Assembly (NCBI RefSeq): GCF_000711985.1
Contig: NZ_JONU01000007.1
Coordinates: 744,001 to 808,000 of the forward strand
DNA: 64,000 nt
Reading direction: 5' to 3'
Origin: Rheinheimera texasensis DSM 17496
Lineage (GTDB): Bacteria; Pseudomonadota; Gammaproteobacteria; Enterobacterales; Alteromonadaceae
A program made the translations under genes and the position numbers. The notes beneath the pieces are model-generated. The model made no database searches, was not told the origin of the DNA, and saw only the letters and a list, made by a program, of their open reading frames with translations. Shown here one piece after another: positions 35,227 through 45,032 of this stretch (its first letter is position 1; each line of letters starts with the position of its first letter).

Positions 35227-35266
35227 CGGGTTCCTTCGAGCCCGAATCACTTACCCGGCGCGCCGG
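35227..35266. other. Two hairpin-forming palindromes in the hupB 3' region
   Basis: CGGGTTC-CTTC-GAGCCCG (35227-35244, one G-T pair) is followed by the perfect 12-bp palindrome CCGGCGCGCCGG (35255-35266), which ends 11 bp before the hupB stop codon position on the map. Neither has a U-tract, so they may be mRNA 3' stability structures before the true terminator at 35134-35153. The remainder of 35154-35277 shows nothing else. Confidence 0.5.
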
Positions 35267-35277
35267 ATCAGCGTTTC

Positions 35278-35550
35278 TTAGTTCACGCTGTCTTTTAACG
35301 CTTTGCCTGGCTTGAAAGATGGGATCTTCGCAGAAGCGATTTGGATCGTTTCGCCAGTTTGTGGGTTACGGCCAGTACGTGCTGCACGCTCGCGTACTGC
35401 GAAAGTACCGAAACCAACCAGCGCAACTGAGTCACCTTCCTTTAAAGCTTCAGTAACGGCTTCGATGAACGCGTCAAGAGAACGACCCGCTGCCGCTTTA
35501 GAAATGTCTGCACCAGCAGCAATTTTGTCGATAAGTTGAGACTTGTTCAC
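35278..35550 (-). CDS. hupB: DNA-binding protein HU-beta
   Basis: Nucleoid-associated HU subunit of 90 residues starting [26 protein letters not shown], with the [22 protein letters not shown] arm typical of the HU/IHF fold and the beta-ribbon arm residues RNPQTG. The start codon is GTG at 35550, set by GGGGAT 8 nt upstream; there is no alternative ATG. It lies between lon and ppiD, as in many gammaproteobacteria, with a sigma70-like promoter at 35621-35649. Confidence 0.97.
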   Translation of the reverse strand: MNKSQLIDKIAAGADISKAAAGRSLDAFIEAVTEALKEGDSVALVGFGTFAVRERAARTGRNPQTGETIQIASAKIPSFKPGKALKDSVN

Positions 35551-35620
35551 AATATCATCCCCTTCAATTGTTATTATTTTCTACAACCAGATTTAAAGTA
35601 CATTCTTGTGTTCGGCCTTT

Positions 35621-35649
35621 GTTATATCAAGCTGGTTTCCCGCTTGCAA
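35621..35649 (-). promoter_or_regulatory. Sigma70-type promoter of hupB
   Basis: On the minus strand TTGCAA (35649-35644), a 17-bp spacer and TATAAC (35626-35621). The -10 matches 5 of 6 and the spacing is optimal; initiation would give a leader of roughly 65 nt. Confidence 0.65.
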
Positions 35650-35690
35650 GCACAAATCCAAGGGTCCTGAAAAATTCTTGGTGTCTCGCC

Positions 35691-35711
35691 AGCCCTTGTC
35701 CGACAAGGGCT
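35691..35711. other. Perfect inverted repeat between lon and hupB
   Basis: AGCCCTTGT-CCG-ACAAGGGCT, 9-bp arms with a 3-nt loop, about 50 bp after the lon stop and upstream of the hupB promoter. There is no U-tract on the leftward strand, so it may be an mRNA 3' stabilising hairpin for lon, a factor-dependent stop or an operator. Confidence 0.55.
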
Positions 35712-35760
35712 GCACCGAAACTGCCCCTAAATTAGCACAGCCTGAGCTTTTGAAAAGCCC

Positions 35761-38157
35761 CTAAACCGGATTTTTTTGGCTTTTTTTGGCTCTTGTGCTC
35801 TTTTTTTCTTCAGTGATCACAGACATACCGGTTGGCGGCTCCTGTAAGGCCAGTTCCAACACCTCATCTATCCATTTCACCGGACAAATTTCGATATCGC
35901 CTTTGACGTTTTCCGGAATGTCTTTTAAGTCACGCACGTTGTCATGTGGGATCAATACCCGTTTTATACCGCCACGATGCGCCGCCAGCAGCTTCTCTTT
36001 CAGGCCACCAATCGGCAACACTTCACCGCGTAAGGTGATTTCACCAGTCATGGCGACATCAGCCCGTACCGGATTACCGGTTAAGCTCGACACCAGTGCA
36101 GTCACCATTGCAATACCGGCGCTTGGGCCATCTTTTGGAGTGGCGCCTTCCGGCACGTGGATATGAATATCGCGTTTTTCGTAAAAATCTTCGTTGATGC
36201 GTAACGTCTCAGCCCGGCTACGCACCACTGTCATCGCCGCCTGAATGGATTCTTTCATCACATCACCGAGCGACCCGGTATGCGTCAGCTTGCCTTTGCC
36301 CACTACTGCGGCCGCTTCAATCGTCAGCAAATCACCACCAACGGAAGTCCAGGCGAGGCCAGTGACCTGACCAATCCGGTTGCTATCTTCGGCCTTGCCG
36401 TAGTCAAATCGTTGTACGCCAAGGAATTCTTCCAGGTTTTCCTGATTGATCCGCACCGTCTTCAGTGTTTTGTTTAACAAAATCTGTTTCACTGCTTTAC
36501 GACACAGTTTAGAGATTTCGCGCTCAAGACTACGCACGCCCGCTTCACGGGTGTAATAACGGATAATGCCGATAATGGCGCTGTCTTCAACTTCCAGCTC
36601 ACCTTTTTTCAGACCATTGCGCTCAATTTGTTTGCTGAGCAGATGCTGCTTGGCAATATTGAGTTTTTCATCTTCGGTGTAGCCAGACAGCCGAATCACT
36701 TCCATCCGGTCTAATAAGGCTTCCGGAATGTTCAGACTGTTACTGGTGGCAAAAAACATCACGTCCGACAGGTCGTAGTCAACTTCCAGATAATGGTCGC
36801 TGAATGCTGAGTTCTGTTCTGGATCCAGCACTTCTAATAATGCTGCCGCCGGGTCACCACGGAAATCTGACGCCATTTTGTCGATTTCATCGAGCAAGAA
36901 CAGCGGGTTACGCACGCCGACCTTGGCCATTTTCTGGATAATTTTACCCGGCATCGAACCGATGTAAGTGCGACGATGGCCACGGATTTCGGCTTCATCC
37001 CGTACGCCGCCCAATGCCATCCGCACATACTTACGGCCGGTGGCTTTGGCAACCGACTGACCCAAAGAGGTTTTACCTACACCCGGCGGGCCAACCAGAC
37101 ATAAAATCGGGCCTTTTAATTTATTGACGCGTTGCTGTACTGCCAGATATTCCAGGATGCGTTCTTTGACCTTATCGAGGCCATAATGGTCCGCATTGAG
37201 AATTTCTTCGGCCAGCGCCAGATTCTTTTTCACTTTAGAACGGGCTTTCCACGGCACTTGTGTCAGCCAGTCGATGTAGGAGCGCACGACTGTGGCTTCC
37301 GCCGACATCGGCGACATCATCTTCAGCTTCGACAGTTCAGCACTGGCTTTGTCTTTGGCTTCCGTTGGCATTTGCGCCGCTTCAATTTTGCGGTTGATGG
37401 CTTCAAATTCGTCCGGCGCATCGTCGAGCTCCCCCAGCTCGCGCTGGATGGCTTTCATCTGTTCGTTCAGATAATACTCACGCTGGCTTTTCTCCATCTG
37501 CTTTTTAACGCGACTGCGGATACGCCGCTCAACTTGCAGTATGTCGATCTCCGATTCCATCATCGCCATCAGGTATTCAAGCCGTTCAGTGACGTCGATG
37601 ATCTCCAGCACTTTTTGCTTATCTTCGACTTTGAGCGGCATGTGCGCCGCCATCGTATCAGCCAGACGCGCGGCGTCGTCGATACCAGACAAGGCCGTCA
37701 GTACTTCTGGCGGAATTTTTTTATTGAGCTTGATATAACCTTCGAACTGATTGACCGCAGAGCGCAGGAATACTTCCTGCTCGCGGCTGTCGAGTTCTGG
37801 CGATGCGATCACATCGACATAAGCCATAAAGGTTTTGTCGGTTTCAGTAAAACCAGCCAGTTTGGCGCGGCGACCACCTTCGACCAGCACCTTGACCGTA
37901 CCATCCGGTAACTTCAGCAGCTGCAGGATAGTCGCCACAGTGCCGACCTGATATAAGTCTGATTCAGCCGGGTCGTCCAGCGTGGCGTCTTTTTGCGCCA
38001 CCAGAAAAATTTGTTTGTCTTTGTCCATCGCCGCATCCAGGCATTTGATGGACTTTGCCCGCCCGACGAATAATGGGATCACCATGTGCGGATAGACGAC
38101 CACGTCGCGTAATGCCAACACAGGCATATGCAAACGTTCGACTGTTGCTTCTGTCAT
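35761..38157 (-). CDS. lon: ATP-dependent protease Lon
   Basis: Cytosolic AAA+ serine protease of 798 residues that degrades misfolded and regulatory proteins. The N-terminal substrate domain (about 1-310), the AAA+ module with Walker A GPPGVGKT and Walker [11 protein letters not shown], and the C-terminal peptidase with Ser in PKDGPSAG (near residue 680) and Lys in [10 protein letters not shown] give the Ser-Lys dyad. The tail is Lys/Ser-rich. ATG 38157 has GAGAG upstream. A sigma32-type promoter precedes it. Confidence 0.98.
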   Translation of the reverse strand: MTEATVERLHMPVLALRDVVVYPHMVIPLFVGRAKSIKCLDAAMDKDKQIFLVAQKDATLDDPAESDLYQVGTVATILQLLKLPDGTVKVLVEGGRRAKLAGFTETDKTFMAYVDVIASPELDSREQEVFLRSAVNQFEGYIKLNKKIPPEVLTALSGIDDAARLADTMAAHMPLKVEDKQKVLEIIDVTERLEYLMAMMESEIDILQVERRIRSRVKKQMEKSQREYYLNEQMKAIQRELGELDDAPDEFEAINRKIEAAQMPTEAKDKASAELSKLKMMSPMSAEATVVRSYIDWLTQVPWKARSKVKKNLALAEEILNADHYGLDKVKERILEYLAVQQRVNKLKGPILCLVGPPGVGKTSLGQSVAKATGRKYVRMALGGVRDEAEIRGHRRTYIGSMPGKIIQKMAKVGVRNPLFLLDEIDKMASDFRGDPAAALLEVLDPEQNSAFSDHYLEVDYDLSDVMFFATSNSLNIPEALLDRMEVIRLSGYTEDEKLNIAKQHLLSKQIERNGLKKGELEVEDSAIIGIIRYYTREAGVRSLEREISKLCRKAVKQILLNKTLKTVRINQENLEEFLGVQRFDYGKAEDSNRIGQVTGLAWTSVGGDLLTIEAAAVVGKGKLTHTGSLGDVMKESIQAAMTVVRSRAETLRINEDFYEKRDIHIHVPEGATPKDGPSAGIAMVTALVSSLTGNPVRADVAMTGEITLRGEVLPIGGLKEKLLAAHRGGIKRVLIPHDNVRDLKDIPENVKGDIEICPVKWIDEVLELALQEPPTGMSVITEEKKSTRAKKSQKNPV

Positions 38158-38199
38158 TAAATTACTCTCGAATTAGTTACTGCAGGCGTGATTAACGAG

Positions 38200-38227
38200 T
38201 ATATGGGGTTCAAAAGCTTCAGTTCAA
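38200..38227 (-). promoter_or_regulatory. Sigma32 (heat-shock) promoter of lon
   Basis: On the minus strand GTTGAAC (-35 core 38227-38222), 13 bp, then CCCCATATA (38208-38200). This fits the sigma32 consensus CTTGAAA-N11-16-CCCCATNT and strongly resembles the E. coli lon promoter (GGCGTTGAA and CCCCATATACT). It is 43-70 bp upstream of the ATG. The rest of 38228-38342 shows nothing recognised. Confidence 0.88.
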
Positions 38228-38342
38228 CGCCATCGAAAAAAAAATGCCAAAAGGTGAGTTCATTGGTTAAAGCTGCAGCAAAGCGTTGAATATGGTGGAT
38301 TAAACCAGATTTCGATTCGACAACTGCTTTTAAAGCAAAAAA

Positions 38343-38356
38343 GGAGCCGAAGCTCC
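38343..38356 (-). terminator. Terminator of the clpP-clpX transcript
   Basis: On the leftward strand GGAGC-TTCG-GCTCC followed by six T residues, flanked by complementary A/T-runs. The UUCG tetraloop makes it very stable. It separates clpX from lon. Confidence 0.92.
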
Positions 38357-38405
38357 TTTTTAACCCACAATTGCTGATGTTCACAGCAGCTGGCGATACT
38401 CAGTA

Positions 38406-39683
38406 TCAATGCGATTCGGCCGCAACTTTTTCCGGACTCTGATACATCAGAATCGGTTGCGACTCACCGCGAATAACGGTTTCATCAACCACAACTTTGG
38501 CCACATCCTGCATTGATGGCAGCTCGTACATGGTATCGAGCAGCACGCCTTCAACTATAGAACGCAAACCGCGGGCGCCGGTTTTGCGTTCCATCGCTTT
38601 TTGCGCGATGGCTTTGAGTGCATCTTCACGAAACTCCAGTTCTACCCCTTCCATCTGGAATAGCGCACCAAATTGTTTAATCAGTGCGTTTTTCGGCTGA
38701 CTCAGAATTTGCATCAGCGCGGCCAAATCCAGTTCAGTCAGCGTAGCAACGACCGGCAGACGACCGATGAATTCAGGGATTAACCCGAATTTCACTAAAT
38801 CTTCCGGTTCAACGTCGCGGAAACTTTCAGTCAGGCTGCGGCTCGATTCTTTGCTTTTGACCTGAGCGCCAAAACCAATACTCGAGCCCTTGGCACTGCG
38901 CTGTTCAATGATTTTATCAAGCCCGGCAAAAGCGCCGCCACAGATAAACAGAATTTTCGAGGTATCAACCTGCAGAAACTCCTGCTGTGGATGTTTGCGG
39001 CCGCCTTGTGGCGGCACTGACGCAACGGTGCCTTCAATCAGTTTCAGCAGCGCCTGCTGCACCCCTTCACCTGACACGTCACGCGTGATTGACGGGTTTT
39101 CAGATTTACGTGAAATCTTGTCGATCTCATCAATGTAAACAATTCCCCGCTGCGCTTTTTCGACATCGTAGTCGCATTTTTGCAGCAGCTTCTGGATGAT
39201 ATTTTCCACGTCTTCACCGACATAACCGGCTTCAGTTAAGGTGGTGGCATCTGCCATGGTAAATGGCACATCGAGTAAACGGGCCAGCGTTTCAGCTAGC
39301 AGGGTTTTACCGCTACCGGTTGGACCAATCAGCAGAATGTTTGACTTACCGAGCTCAACATCCTGTTTCTGACCAACGGTGCGCAGGCGTTTGTAGTGAT
39401 TGTAAACGGCAACCGCCAGCACTTTCTTTGCGTGCTCCTGACCTATGACGTAATCGTCCAGGTGAGTACGGATCTCCCGCGGCGTTGGCAGTTTATTGCC
39501 ATCACGTTTTGGCGAAATATCTTTGATTTCTTCGCGGATAATGTCATTGCATAGGTCAACGCATTCGTCACAGATATAGACCTGTGGACCTGCGATTAAC
39601 TTACGCACTTCGTGCTGTGATTTGCCACAGAAAGAGCAATACAGCAACTTGCTGCTCTTCTCGCCGTCAGTGCGATCAGACAT
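38406..39683 (-). CDS. clpX: ClpXP ATPase subunit ClpX
   Basis: AAA+ unfoldase of 425 residues that feeds substrates to ClpP. The N-terminal zinc-binding domain has the four Cys in [15 protein letters not shown] and [10 protein letters not shown]; Walker [13 protein letters not shown], Walker [12 protein letters not shown] and the IGF-type ClpP loop (SSIGFGAQV) are present. ClpX acts on ssrA-tagged and other proteins. It lies 70 bp downstream of clpP, the usual order, and ends before the UUCG terminator. Confidence 0.98.
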   Translation of the reverse strand: MSDRTDGEKSSKLLYCSFCGKSQHEVRKLIAGPQVYICDECVDLCNDIIREEIKDISPKRDGNKLPTPREIRTHLDDYVIGQEHAKKVLAVAVYNHYKRLRTVGQKQDVELGKSNILLIGPTGSGKTLLAETLARLLDVPFTMADATTLTEAGYVGEDVENIIQKLLQKCDYDVEKAQRGIVYIDEIDKISRKSENPSITRDVSGEGVQQALLKLIEGTVASVPPQGGRKHPQQEFLQVDTSKILFICGGAFAGLDKIIEQRSAKGSSIGFGAQVKSKESSRSLTESFRDVEPEDLVKFGLIPEFIGRLPVVATLTELDLAALMQILSQPKNALIKQFGALFQMEGVELEFREDALKAIAQKAMERKTGARGLRSIVEGVLLDTMYELPSMQDVAKVVVDETVIRGESQPILMYQSPEKVAAESH

Positions 39684-39753
39684 GGAACTACCTCATTCTT
39701 GCTAAAGTGACGGCACTGCCGTCACTTTTTAAATTCACTGCCGCCTGGCAGGC

Positions 39754-40377
39754 TTATTTGGCTTCGCGCTTGGTCAGAATTTGGTCCACCAGACCATAAT
39801 CCACCGCTTGTTGCGCGCTTAAGAAGTTATCGCGCTCAGTGTCGCGCACCACTTCTTCCAGAGTTTTGCCACAGTGCTCGGCCATCAGACGATTCAGTTT
39901 TTCTTTGATCGTCAGAATCTCTCGGGCATGGATTTCAAAATCAGTGGCCTGGCCCTGGAAACCGCCTAACGGCTGGTGGATCATCACGCGGGCATTCGGC
40001 AGTACATAACGTTTGCCTTTGGTACCACCAGACAACAGGAACGCACCCATACTGGCGGCCTGACCAACACACACCGTAGCGATATCACATTTGATATACC
40101 GCATAGTGTCATAAATGGCGAGGCCAGCAGTGACAGAACCGCCTGGAGAATTGATATAAATGTAGATGTCTTTTTCCGGGTTTTCTGATTCGAGAAACAG
40201 TAACTGCGCCACAATCAGATTGGCCATGTGGTCTTCGACCTGGCCGGTCAGAAAAATAACCCGCTCTTTGAGCAGACGGGAGTAAATATCAAAAGAACGT
40301 TCGCCTTTGGCGGTTTGCTCGATGACGATGGGGACTAACGCGTTAACTAATTCATTCATATGAGGTGTTGACACCAT
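39754..40377 (-). CDS. clpP: ATP-dependent Clp protease proteolytic subunit
   Basis: Serine protease of 207 residues, the same length as E. coli ClpP. The catalytic triad is S109 (GQAASMGAF), H134 (VMIHQPLGG) and D183. The start at 40377 ([18 protein letters not shown]) is preceded by AGGG; a longer frame to 40425 crosses a hairpin and is unlikely. It forms tetradecamers that dock with ClpX. A sigma70-like promoter lies at 40439-40467, next to the tig stop. Confidence 0.98.
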   Translation of the reverse strand: MVSTPHMNELVNALVPIVIEQTAKGERSFDIYSRLLKERVIFLTGQVEDHMANLIVAQLLFLESENPEKDIYIYINSPGGSVTAGLAIYDTMRYIKCDIATVCVGQAASMGAFLLSGGTKGKRYVLPNARVMIHQPLGGFQGQATDFEIHAREILTIKEKLNRLMAEHCGKTLEEVVRDTERDNFLSAQQAVDYGLVDQILTKREAK

Positions 40378-40411
40378 AACTGATTCCCTGAAATGCGGCA
40401 GCACAAATGAA

Positions 40412-40441
40412 AATGGCCTGAACACTGCTGCTCAGGCCATT
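40412..40441 (-). terminator. Hairpin between tig and clpP
   Basis: AATGGCCTGA (40412-40421) pairs with TCAGGCCATT (40432-40441), a 10-bp stem with a 10-nt loop. The T-tract beyond it on the leftward strand is interrupted (TTTTCATTT), so it probably acts as a partial tig terminator or attenuator. Confidence 0.55.
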
Positions 40442-40467
40442 AAAGCTGTCGACCGGACTAAAGTCAA
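40439..40467 (-). promoter_or_regulatory. Sigma70-type promoter of clpP
   Basis: On the minus strand TTGACT (40467-40462), exactly 17 bp, then TTTAAT (40444-40439), five of six matches in each hexamer. It begins just past the tig stop and overlaps the hairpin at 40412-40441, so hairpin and promoter share bases. Confidence 0.65.
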
Positions 40468-40469
40468 TC

Positions 40470-41780
40470 TTAGTTCGCAGCAGCCGGATTCATAATTTCG
40501 TCGAACTTAGCTGGTTGATCTGTAACTTTGGCTTTGGCCAGTACCAGATCAATCGCCTGCTCTTCCAGCGCGACGTTGCGCATACCTTGCAGCAGCTCTT
40601 TGTTGCTGTTGTAGTAGGCAACGACTTCTTTTGGATCTTCATAAGCAGATGCGACAGTTTCGATCAATGCCTGAACGCGTGAATCGTCAACCTGCAGGTT
40701 GTTGGTTTTGATCACTTCACCCAATAACAGACCCACTTTGACGCGGTCACGGGCTTGTTCAGTGAACAGCGCTGCTGGTAATTCCGGCAGGTTTTTCGCG
40801 TTCATGTTCTGACCAAAACGTTGCAGAGCCTGACGGCGCAGTACTTCAACTTCGCTGTCGATCAGCGCTTGCGGCACTTCCAGCTCGTGGTTTGCCAGTA
40901 AGCCTTTGATCACTTGCTCTTTTACCTTGCCTTTGATGGCTTGGTTCAGCTCGCGTTCCATGTTTTTGCGCACTTCAGTATGCAGCGCTTCAACAGTGTT
41001 TTCTGCCAGGCCAAACAGTTTCACGAATTCTTCGTTCACTTCTGGCAGCACTTGGGTTTCAACGCTGTTCAGTGTGATGGCGAACTGTGCGGCTTTGCCT
41101 TTCAGGTTTTCAGCGTGGTATTCGGCTGGGAAAGTCACATCGATAGTGAACTGCTCGCCGGCTTTTTTACCGATGATACCGTCTTCAAAACCAGGAATCA
41201 TGCGGCCCTGGCCTAATTCCAGCGTAAAGCCGGCAGCTTTACCGCCTTCAAATTCTTCGCCATCGATTGAACCAGTGAAGTCCATATTGACGCGGTCACC
41301 AGCAGCAGCTGCATCGGCTTTAGCAGCCCAGGTAGCGTGTTGCTTACGCAGGGTTTCAATCATTTTTGCCATGTCTTCAGCAACGATTTCAACCACTGGC
41401 TTGGTTACTTCAACTTTTTCCAGACCAGTCAGCGCAACTTCAGGATACACTTCAAAAGTAGCGGTGAATGACAGGTCCTGACCTTCAGCCAGTTGACCTG
41501 GTGCGAATGTCGGGTTACCTGCCAGGTTCAGCTTGTTGCTGACGATGGCTTGGTAGAAGTGGTTTTGCATCTGACGTGAAGCAACATCTTGCAACACTGA
41601 CAGACCGAACATTTTTTTGATGATTGATACAGGCGCTTTACCTGGACGGAAACCGTCAACGCGACGATTTTTAGCAATTTGGCGTAATTCTTTCTCGACT
41701 TCAGTACTGATAGCAGCAGCCGGAACTGTAATATTGACGCGGCGCTCTAAACCCTGAGTGGTTTCAACAGAAACTTGCAT
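40470..41780 (-). CDS. tig: Trigger factor (ribosome-associated chaperone and prolyl isomerase)
   Basis: Cotranslational chaperone of 436 residues. The ribosome-binding tail has the GFRPGKAP signature ([14 protein letters not shown], near residue 44). The FKBP-type PPIase domain follows (about 150-245: [37 protein letters not shown]), then the helical substrate-binding C-terminus. GAGGTAAC precedes the ATG. It heads the conserved tig-clpP-clpX-lon order. Confidence 0.97.
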   Translation of the reverse strand: MQVSVETTQGLERRVNITVPAAAISTEVEKELRQIAKNRRVDGFRPGKAPVSIIKKMFGLSVLQDVASRQMQNHFYQAIVSNKLNLAGNPTFAPGQLAEGQDLSFTATFEVYPEVALTGLEKVEVTKPVVEIVAEDMAKMIETLRKQHATWAAKADAAAAGDRVNMDFTGSIDGEEFEGGKAAGFTLELGQGRMIPGFEDGIIGKKAGEQFTIDVTFPAEYHAENLKGKAAQFAITLNSVETQVLPEVNEEFVKLFGLAENTVEALHTEVRKNMERELNQAIKGKVKEQVIKGLLANHELEVPQALIDSEVEVLRRQALQRFGQNMNAKNLPELPAALFTEQARDRVKVGLLLGEVIKTNNLQVDDSRVQALIETVASAYEDPKEVVAYYNSNKELLQGMRNVALEEQAIDLVLAKAKVTDQPAKFDEIMNPAAAN

Positions 41781-41891
41781 TTTGTTACCTCAAAATCAAA
41801 ATCGGGCGTAGCGATACGCCGGCTTACCTGTGCCTGGCTCTGTTGCGTTAAAAGCGATGGCAGCCAGACTGAACGTTTAATAGGACGCGGC

Positions 41892-41920
41892 ATTATAGCG
41901 GGGGTTTTCCGAGGCGTCGA
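41892..41920 (-). promoter_or_regulatory. Sigma70-type promoter of tig
   Basis: On the minus strand TCGACG (41920-41915), a 17-bp spacer and a perfect TATAAT (41897-41892). The -35 matches 4 of 6. It lies 112 bp upstream of the tig ATG. The rest of 41781-41987 shows nothing else. Confidence 0.65.
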
Positions 41921-41987
41921 GCTTTTGATGAACCCCCAGTATTGACGCGGCTTAGCGCTTAGTTTTTGACAAAAAGCAGAGTGATTT

Positions 41988-42473
41988 TCAGCAATTTTTT
42001 CCACCTGTTTGTGCCGTCAGAACCAGGCGCCGATAACCGCTGCCATAATAATCAGGTTCTTCAGCAGTTTGCACAAATCCATGTTGCTGGTACAGGCGCA
42101 GCGCCGCTGCGTTGTCCGGATCTGCCGTTAGCCAAAGCTGACTTACATCTGGCGCAATCTCAGGAAGTTGCTGCATAAAAGCCTGTAATAGAGCTTTGCC
42201 GATGCCCTGACCTTGGGTCTTCGGGTCCACAGCAAACGACATCAGGCTAAGCCGTTGCCGGTTGGATAGCTCGGGGCCACAAATCAGATAAGCCAGAATT
42301 TCGTCGCCCCGCCGCGCCACCCAAAATAGCTGTGGCCATAAGTCATAAGCCTGGCGGAAAAAAAATACCGGATAAACCGGAGGTGGGAATGCCGCTTCCT
42401 CAAGCGCTGCAACGGCCGCAAGCTCTTGTTTTAACACGGGACCAAAGCTTAATTCCCCAGATAATTCAGCCAT
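41988..42473 (-). CDS. GNAT-family N-acetyltransferase (RimI-like)
   Basis: Protein of 161 residues with acetyl-CoA motif A (FAVDPKTQGQGIGKALLQAFM) and motif B (PDNAAALRLYQQHGFVQ). It resembles the RimI group of N-terminal or small-molecule acetyltransferases, but the substrate cannot be told. ATG 42473 lies 6 nt after AGGAGTG; an upstream GTG at 42479 is inside that site. It is a single leftward gene, divergent from pxpA. Confidence 0.85.
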   Translation of the reverse strand: MAELSGELSFGPVLKQELAAVAALEEAAFPPPVYPVFFFRQAYDLWPQLFWVARRGDEILAYLICGPELSNRQRLSLMSFAVDPKTQGQGIGKALLQAFMQQLPEIAPDVSQLWLTADPDNAAALRLYQQHGFVQTAEEPDYYGSGYRRLVLTAQTGGKNC

Positions 42474-42532
42474 ATACACTCCTGTTTTTACAACTGCTCC
42501 GCCCCGCTGGGGCCGGTCCAGTGTATCGATAT

Positions 42533-42540
42533 GCTACAAT
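42533..42540 (+). promoter_or_regulatory. Possible extended -10 promoter of the pxpA operon
   Basis: ATGCTACAAT ending at 42540 has TACAAT (42535-42540) preceded by TGC, an extended -10 pattern. No clear -35 is visible. Initiation would give a leader of about 64 nt before the pxpA ATG. Confidence 0.4.
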
Positions 42541-42610
42541 GGCGGCCAGCTTTACAGCAAAAAGCCGCGCCTGTTAAGGTGCAGTCTGCAATTGAACAGA
42601 CGGTGATCTG

Positions 42611-43363
42611 ATGAAGCATATTGATTTAAACGCAGATCTTGGCGAGGGCTGCGGTGACGATTTGGCGATTATCCCGCTGCTGTCTTCGGCCAACATCAGC
42701 TGTGGTACCCATGCCGGGACTGAAGAGGATATTCTGGCTGCACTTTTAGCCTGTAAACAACATCAGGTCTGTGTTGGCGCTCATCCTTCTTACCCGGACC
42801 GGGCCAACTTTGGCCGCCTGCCGCTGAACCTTGATCCGGCAGCGCTGACTCAAAGCCTGCAGCAACAACTCAAGTATTTTAAGGAGTTAGCGGAAAGAGC
42901 CGGTGTCAGGATGAGCTACATCAAACCGCATGGTGCTTTATATAACAAGGCGGCTGTAGACCACGATTTAGCAGGGCTTATCGTTGACCTCATCAAAACA
43001 CAACATCCGGATGTCGCCGTGCTTACCTTACCGGACAGTGCGCTGTCTGAGCTTGGCAAAGCTGCCGGTATCGCGGTATTTCATGAAGCCTTTGCCGACC
43101 GGGCTTACACAGCGATCGGGCAGCTGGTGCCCCGCAGTCAAACGGGCGCTGTGCTCGATCATCAGGCCGCACTGACGCAAAGCCTGCGGCTGATCAGCAC
43201 TGGCACTGTCATCAGTATCGACCAGCAAGAGATTAGCTTTCAGGCCGACAGTTTATGTGTGCACGGCGACAGCCCTGAAGCGCTGCAACTGGTGCACGAA
43301 CTCAGCGCTGCTTTGCAACAAGCCGGTGTCAGCATCCGACCTTTTATCGGGAGCGCCGAATGA
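42611..43363 (+). CDS. pxpA: 5-Oxoprolinase subunit A (LamB/YcsF family)
   Basis: Protein of 250 residues with the LamB/YcsF hallmarks IDLNADLGEGCGDD near the N-terminus, ANISCGTHAGTEED, VGAHPSYPDRANFGR and YIKPHGALYNKA. PxpA works with PxpB and PxpC to hydrolyse 5-oxoproline (pyroglutamate) to glutamate with ATP; no pxpB or pxpC lies in this window. ATG is preceded by GGTGAT only weakly. Its stop overlaps the DUF969 ATG (ATGA). The partner pcp downstream releases 5-oxoproline from peptides, which supports the role. Confidence 0.9.
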   Translation: MKHIDLNADLGEGCGDDLAIIPLLSSANISCGTHAGTEEDILAALLACKQHQVCVGAHPSYPDRANFGRLPLNLDPAALTQSLQQQLKYFKELAERAGVRMSYIKPHGALYNKAAVDHDLAGLIVDLIKTQHPDVAVLTLPDSALSELGKAAGIAVFHEAFADRAYTAIGQLVPRSQTGAVLDHQAALTQSLRLISTGTVISIDQQEISFQADSLCVHGDSPEALQLVHELSAALQQAGVSIRPFIGSAE

Positions 43364-44079
43364 ACTACTGGCCGCTATTAGGGATCGCTGTGGTGATCAT
43401 TGGTTTTGTCCTGCGCTTTAATGCCGTACTGGTGGTGATTTGCGCGGGTATTGTCACCGGGCTGTGCGCGTGGATGCCACCGCTGCAGTTACTGAGCGCA
43501 CTGGGTGAAAGTTTCCTGAAAACCCGCACTTTGCCGGTGATCCTGCTGTTACCACTTGCCATTATTGGTCTGCTGGAGCGGCATGGTCTGAAACAACAGG
43601 CGCAGCGATTTATCGCGGGTGTCAAAGGCGCCACGGTTGGCCGGCTGCTCAGTATTTATTTGCTGGCGCGTGAAGGCAGCGCCGCTTTGGGTTTAACCAG
43701 CCTGGGTGGTCATCCGCAAATGGTGCGCCCCCTGGTAGCGCCGATGGCGGAAGCGCTGGCAGAGCGGCAGCATCCGGGGTTGTCGCAGACGCTGCGGGAC
43801 AAAGTCAAAGCCATGGCGGCGGCAACTGATAACATCGGTCTGTTTTTTGGCGAAGATGTGTTTGTCGCCTTTGGTGCCATAGTGCTGATGCACACTTTTT
43901 TGCGCGAATCCGGCATTGAAACCGACCCGATGCATATTGCGCTTTGGGGCATTCCAACAGCGATTGCAGCCTTTTTAATCCACGCCGTGCGCCTGCACCG
44001 GCTCGACCATGTTCTGGCGGCTGAACAGGCAAGACTGTCAAAAAGCGTGCAGCGCAATCCGGAGCCACCAGCATGTTAA
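43360..44079 (+). CDS. DUF969 membrane protein, probable transporter subunit
   Basis: Integral membrane protein of 239 residues with about six hydrophobic helices, matching DUF969 (NYWPLLGIAVVIIGFVLRFN, LLPLAIIGLLERHGLK, LTSLGGHPQMVRPL, TDNIGLFFGEDVFVAFG). It occurs with DUF979 as an adjacent pair, so the two likely form one complex. Being between pxpA and pcp suggests uptake or export of 5-oxoproline or pyroglutamyl peptides, an inference from context. It overlaps pxpA by 4 bp and DUF979 by 7 bp. Confidence 0.85.
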   Translation: MNYWPLLGIAVVIIGFVLRFNAVLVVICAGIVTGLCAWMPPLQLLSALGESFLKTRTLPVILLLPLAIIGLLERHGLKQQAQRFIAGVKGATVGRLLSIYLLAREGSAALGLTSLGGHPQMVRPLVAPMAEALAERQHPGLSQTLRDKVKAMAAATDNIGLFFGEDVFVAFGAIVLMHTFLRESGIETDPMHIALWGIPTAIAAFLIHAVRLHRLDHVLAAEQARLSKSVQRNPEPPAC

Positions 44080-45017
44080 CGCTGACACATTTGTACTGGC
44101 TGGTTGGCGCCATTATGACGCTGGTAGCAGTGCTGACTTTATTGGACCAGGCCCACCCTCGCCGCTTTCGCAGTGGTTTATTCTGGCTCTGTTACGCAGC
44201 AATTTTTATCGTCGGTGATTGGCTACCAACCGCCGTAGTCGGCGCTCTGGTCATCGGCATGGCGCTGCTGGCCGGTTTGGGTGGTCTGGCTGCCGGCCCC
44301 TATCAGCCGCTGTCTGAAGCTCAGCAACAACACTCTTTGCAGCGTCTTGGCAAAAAGCTGTTTATTCCGGCGCTGGCGATCCCGGGTTTTACCTTAGTGT
44401 TGGTGCTGATGATGGGGCAAATGCCTGGTTTACATTGGTTTGATCCGAAAAACCTGACCTTACTGAGCCTTGGTGTCGCCTGCATACTGGCGTTTGCTAT
44501 CGCCTGTTACCTGACACGGGAATCACCGCGTCAGGGTGGGCTTGAAGCCAAACGTTTACTCGAAGCCATCGGCTGGGCTTTTTTGTTGCCGCATCTGCTG
44601 GCGACCCTGGGCCTGCTGTTCAATCAGGCTGGCGTAGGGCAAATCATTGCCACGCTCAGCAATGATTATCTGCAACTCGACAGCCGGCTCGCAGCAGTTG
44701 CAGCCTACGCGCTGGCAATGGCTGGTTTTACCGTGATCATGGGCAACGCCTTTGCCGCTTTTCCGGTGATTACCGCCGGGCTTGGTATCCCACTGCTCAT
44801 TATGCAGTACAACGCCAATCCGGCGGTGATGGCGGCGATAGGTATGTTCTGTGGCTATTGCGGCACTTTACTGACGCCGATGGCAGCGAATTTTAATATA
44901 GTGCCGGTGGCATTATTGGGGCTAAAAGATCAGCATGCGGTGATTAAAGCACAGGCGCCAACCGCTTTGCTGCTGCTGTTGGTGAATATCGTGCTGCTGG
45001 ACCAGCTGGCGTTTTAA
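44073..45017 (+). CDS. DUF979 membrane protein, probable transporter subunit
   Basis: Integral membrane protein of 314 residues with about nine hydrophobic segments, matching DUF979 (LYWLVGAIMTLVAVLTLLDQ, FRSGLFWLCYAAIFIVGDWL, NAFAAFPVITAGLGIP, GTLLTPMAANFNIVP). The last block resembles the TPMA/NFN element of DctM-like permeases. With DUF969 it probably forms a two-component permease for the 5-oxoproline pathway. It is followed by pcp 15 bp later. Confidence 0.85.
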   Translation: MLTLTHLYWLVGAIMTLVAVLTLLDQAHPRRFRSGLFWLCYAAIFIVGDWLPTAVVGALVIGMALLAGLGGLAAGPYQPLSEAQQQHSLQRLGKKLFIPALAIPGFTLVLVLMMGQMPGLHWFDPKNLTLLSLGVACILAFAIACYLTRESPRQGGLEAKRLLEAIGWAFLLPHLLATLGLLFNQAGVGQIIATLSNDYLQLDSRLAAVAAYALAMAGFTVIMGNAFAAFPVITAGLGIPLLIMQYNANPAVMAAIGMFCGYCGTLLTPMAANFNIVPVALLGLKDQHAVIKAQAPTALLLLLVNIVLLDQLAF

Positions 45018-45032
45018 TTGAAGAGTGTAGCG

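Noticed and set aside
35160-35277. Possible tRNA downstream of hupB
   Set aside because: GGGTTC and GAGCCC resemble a T-arm but the loop lacks TTCRANN, and no acceptor or anticodon stem fits.
37132-37911. Open frame of 259 codons on the plus strand inside lon
   Set aside because: Fully antisense to lon, which has complete catalytic motifs; composition is that of a shadow frame.
40906-41481. Open frame of 191 codons on the plus strand inside tig
   Set aside because: Antisense to tig, Ser-rich low-information translation, no ribosome-binding site.
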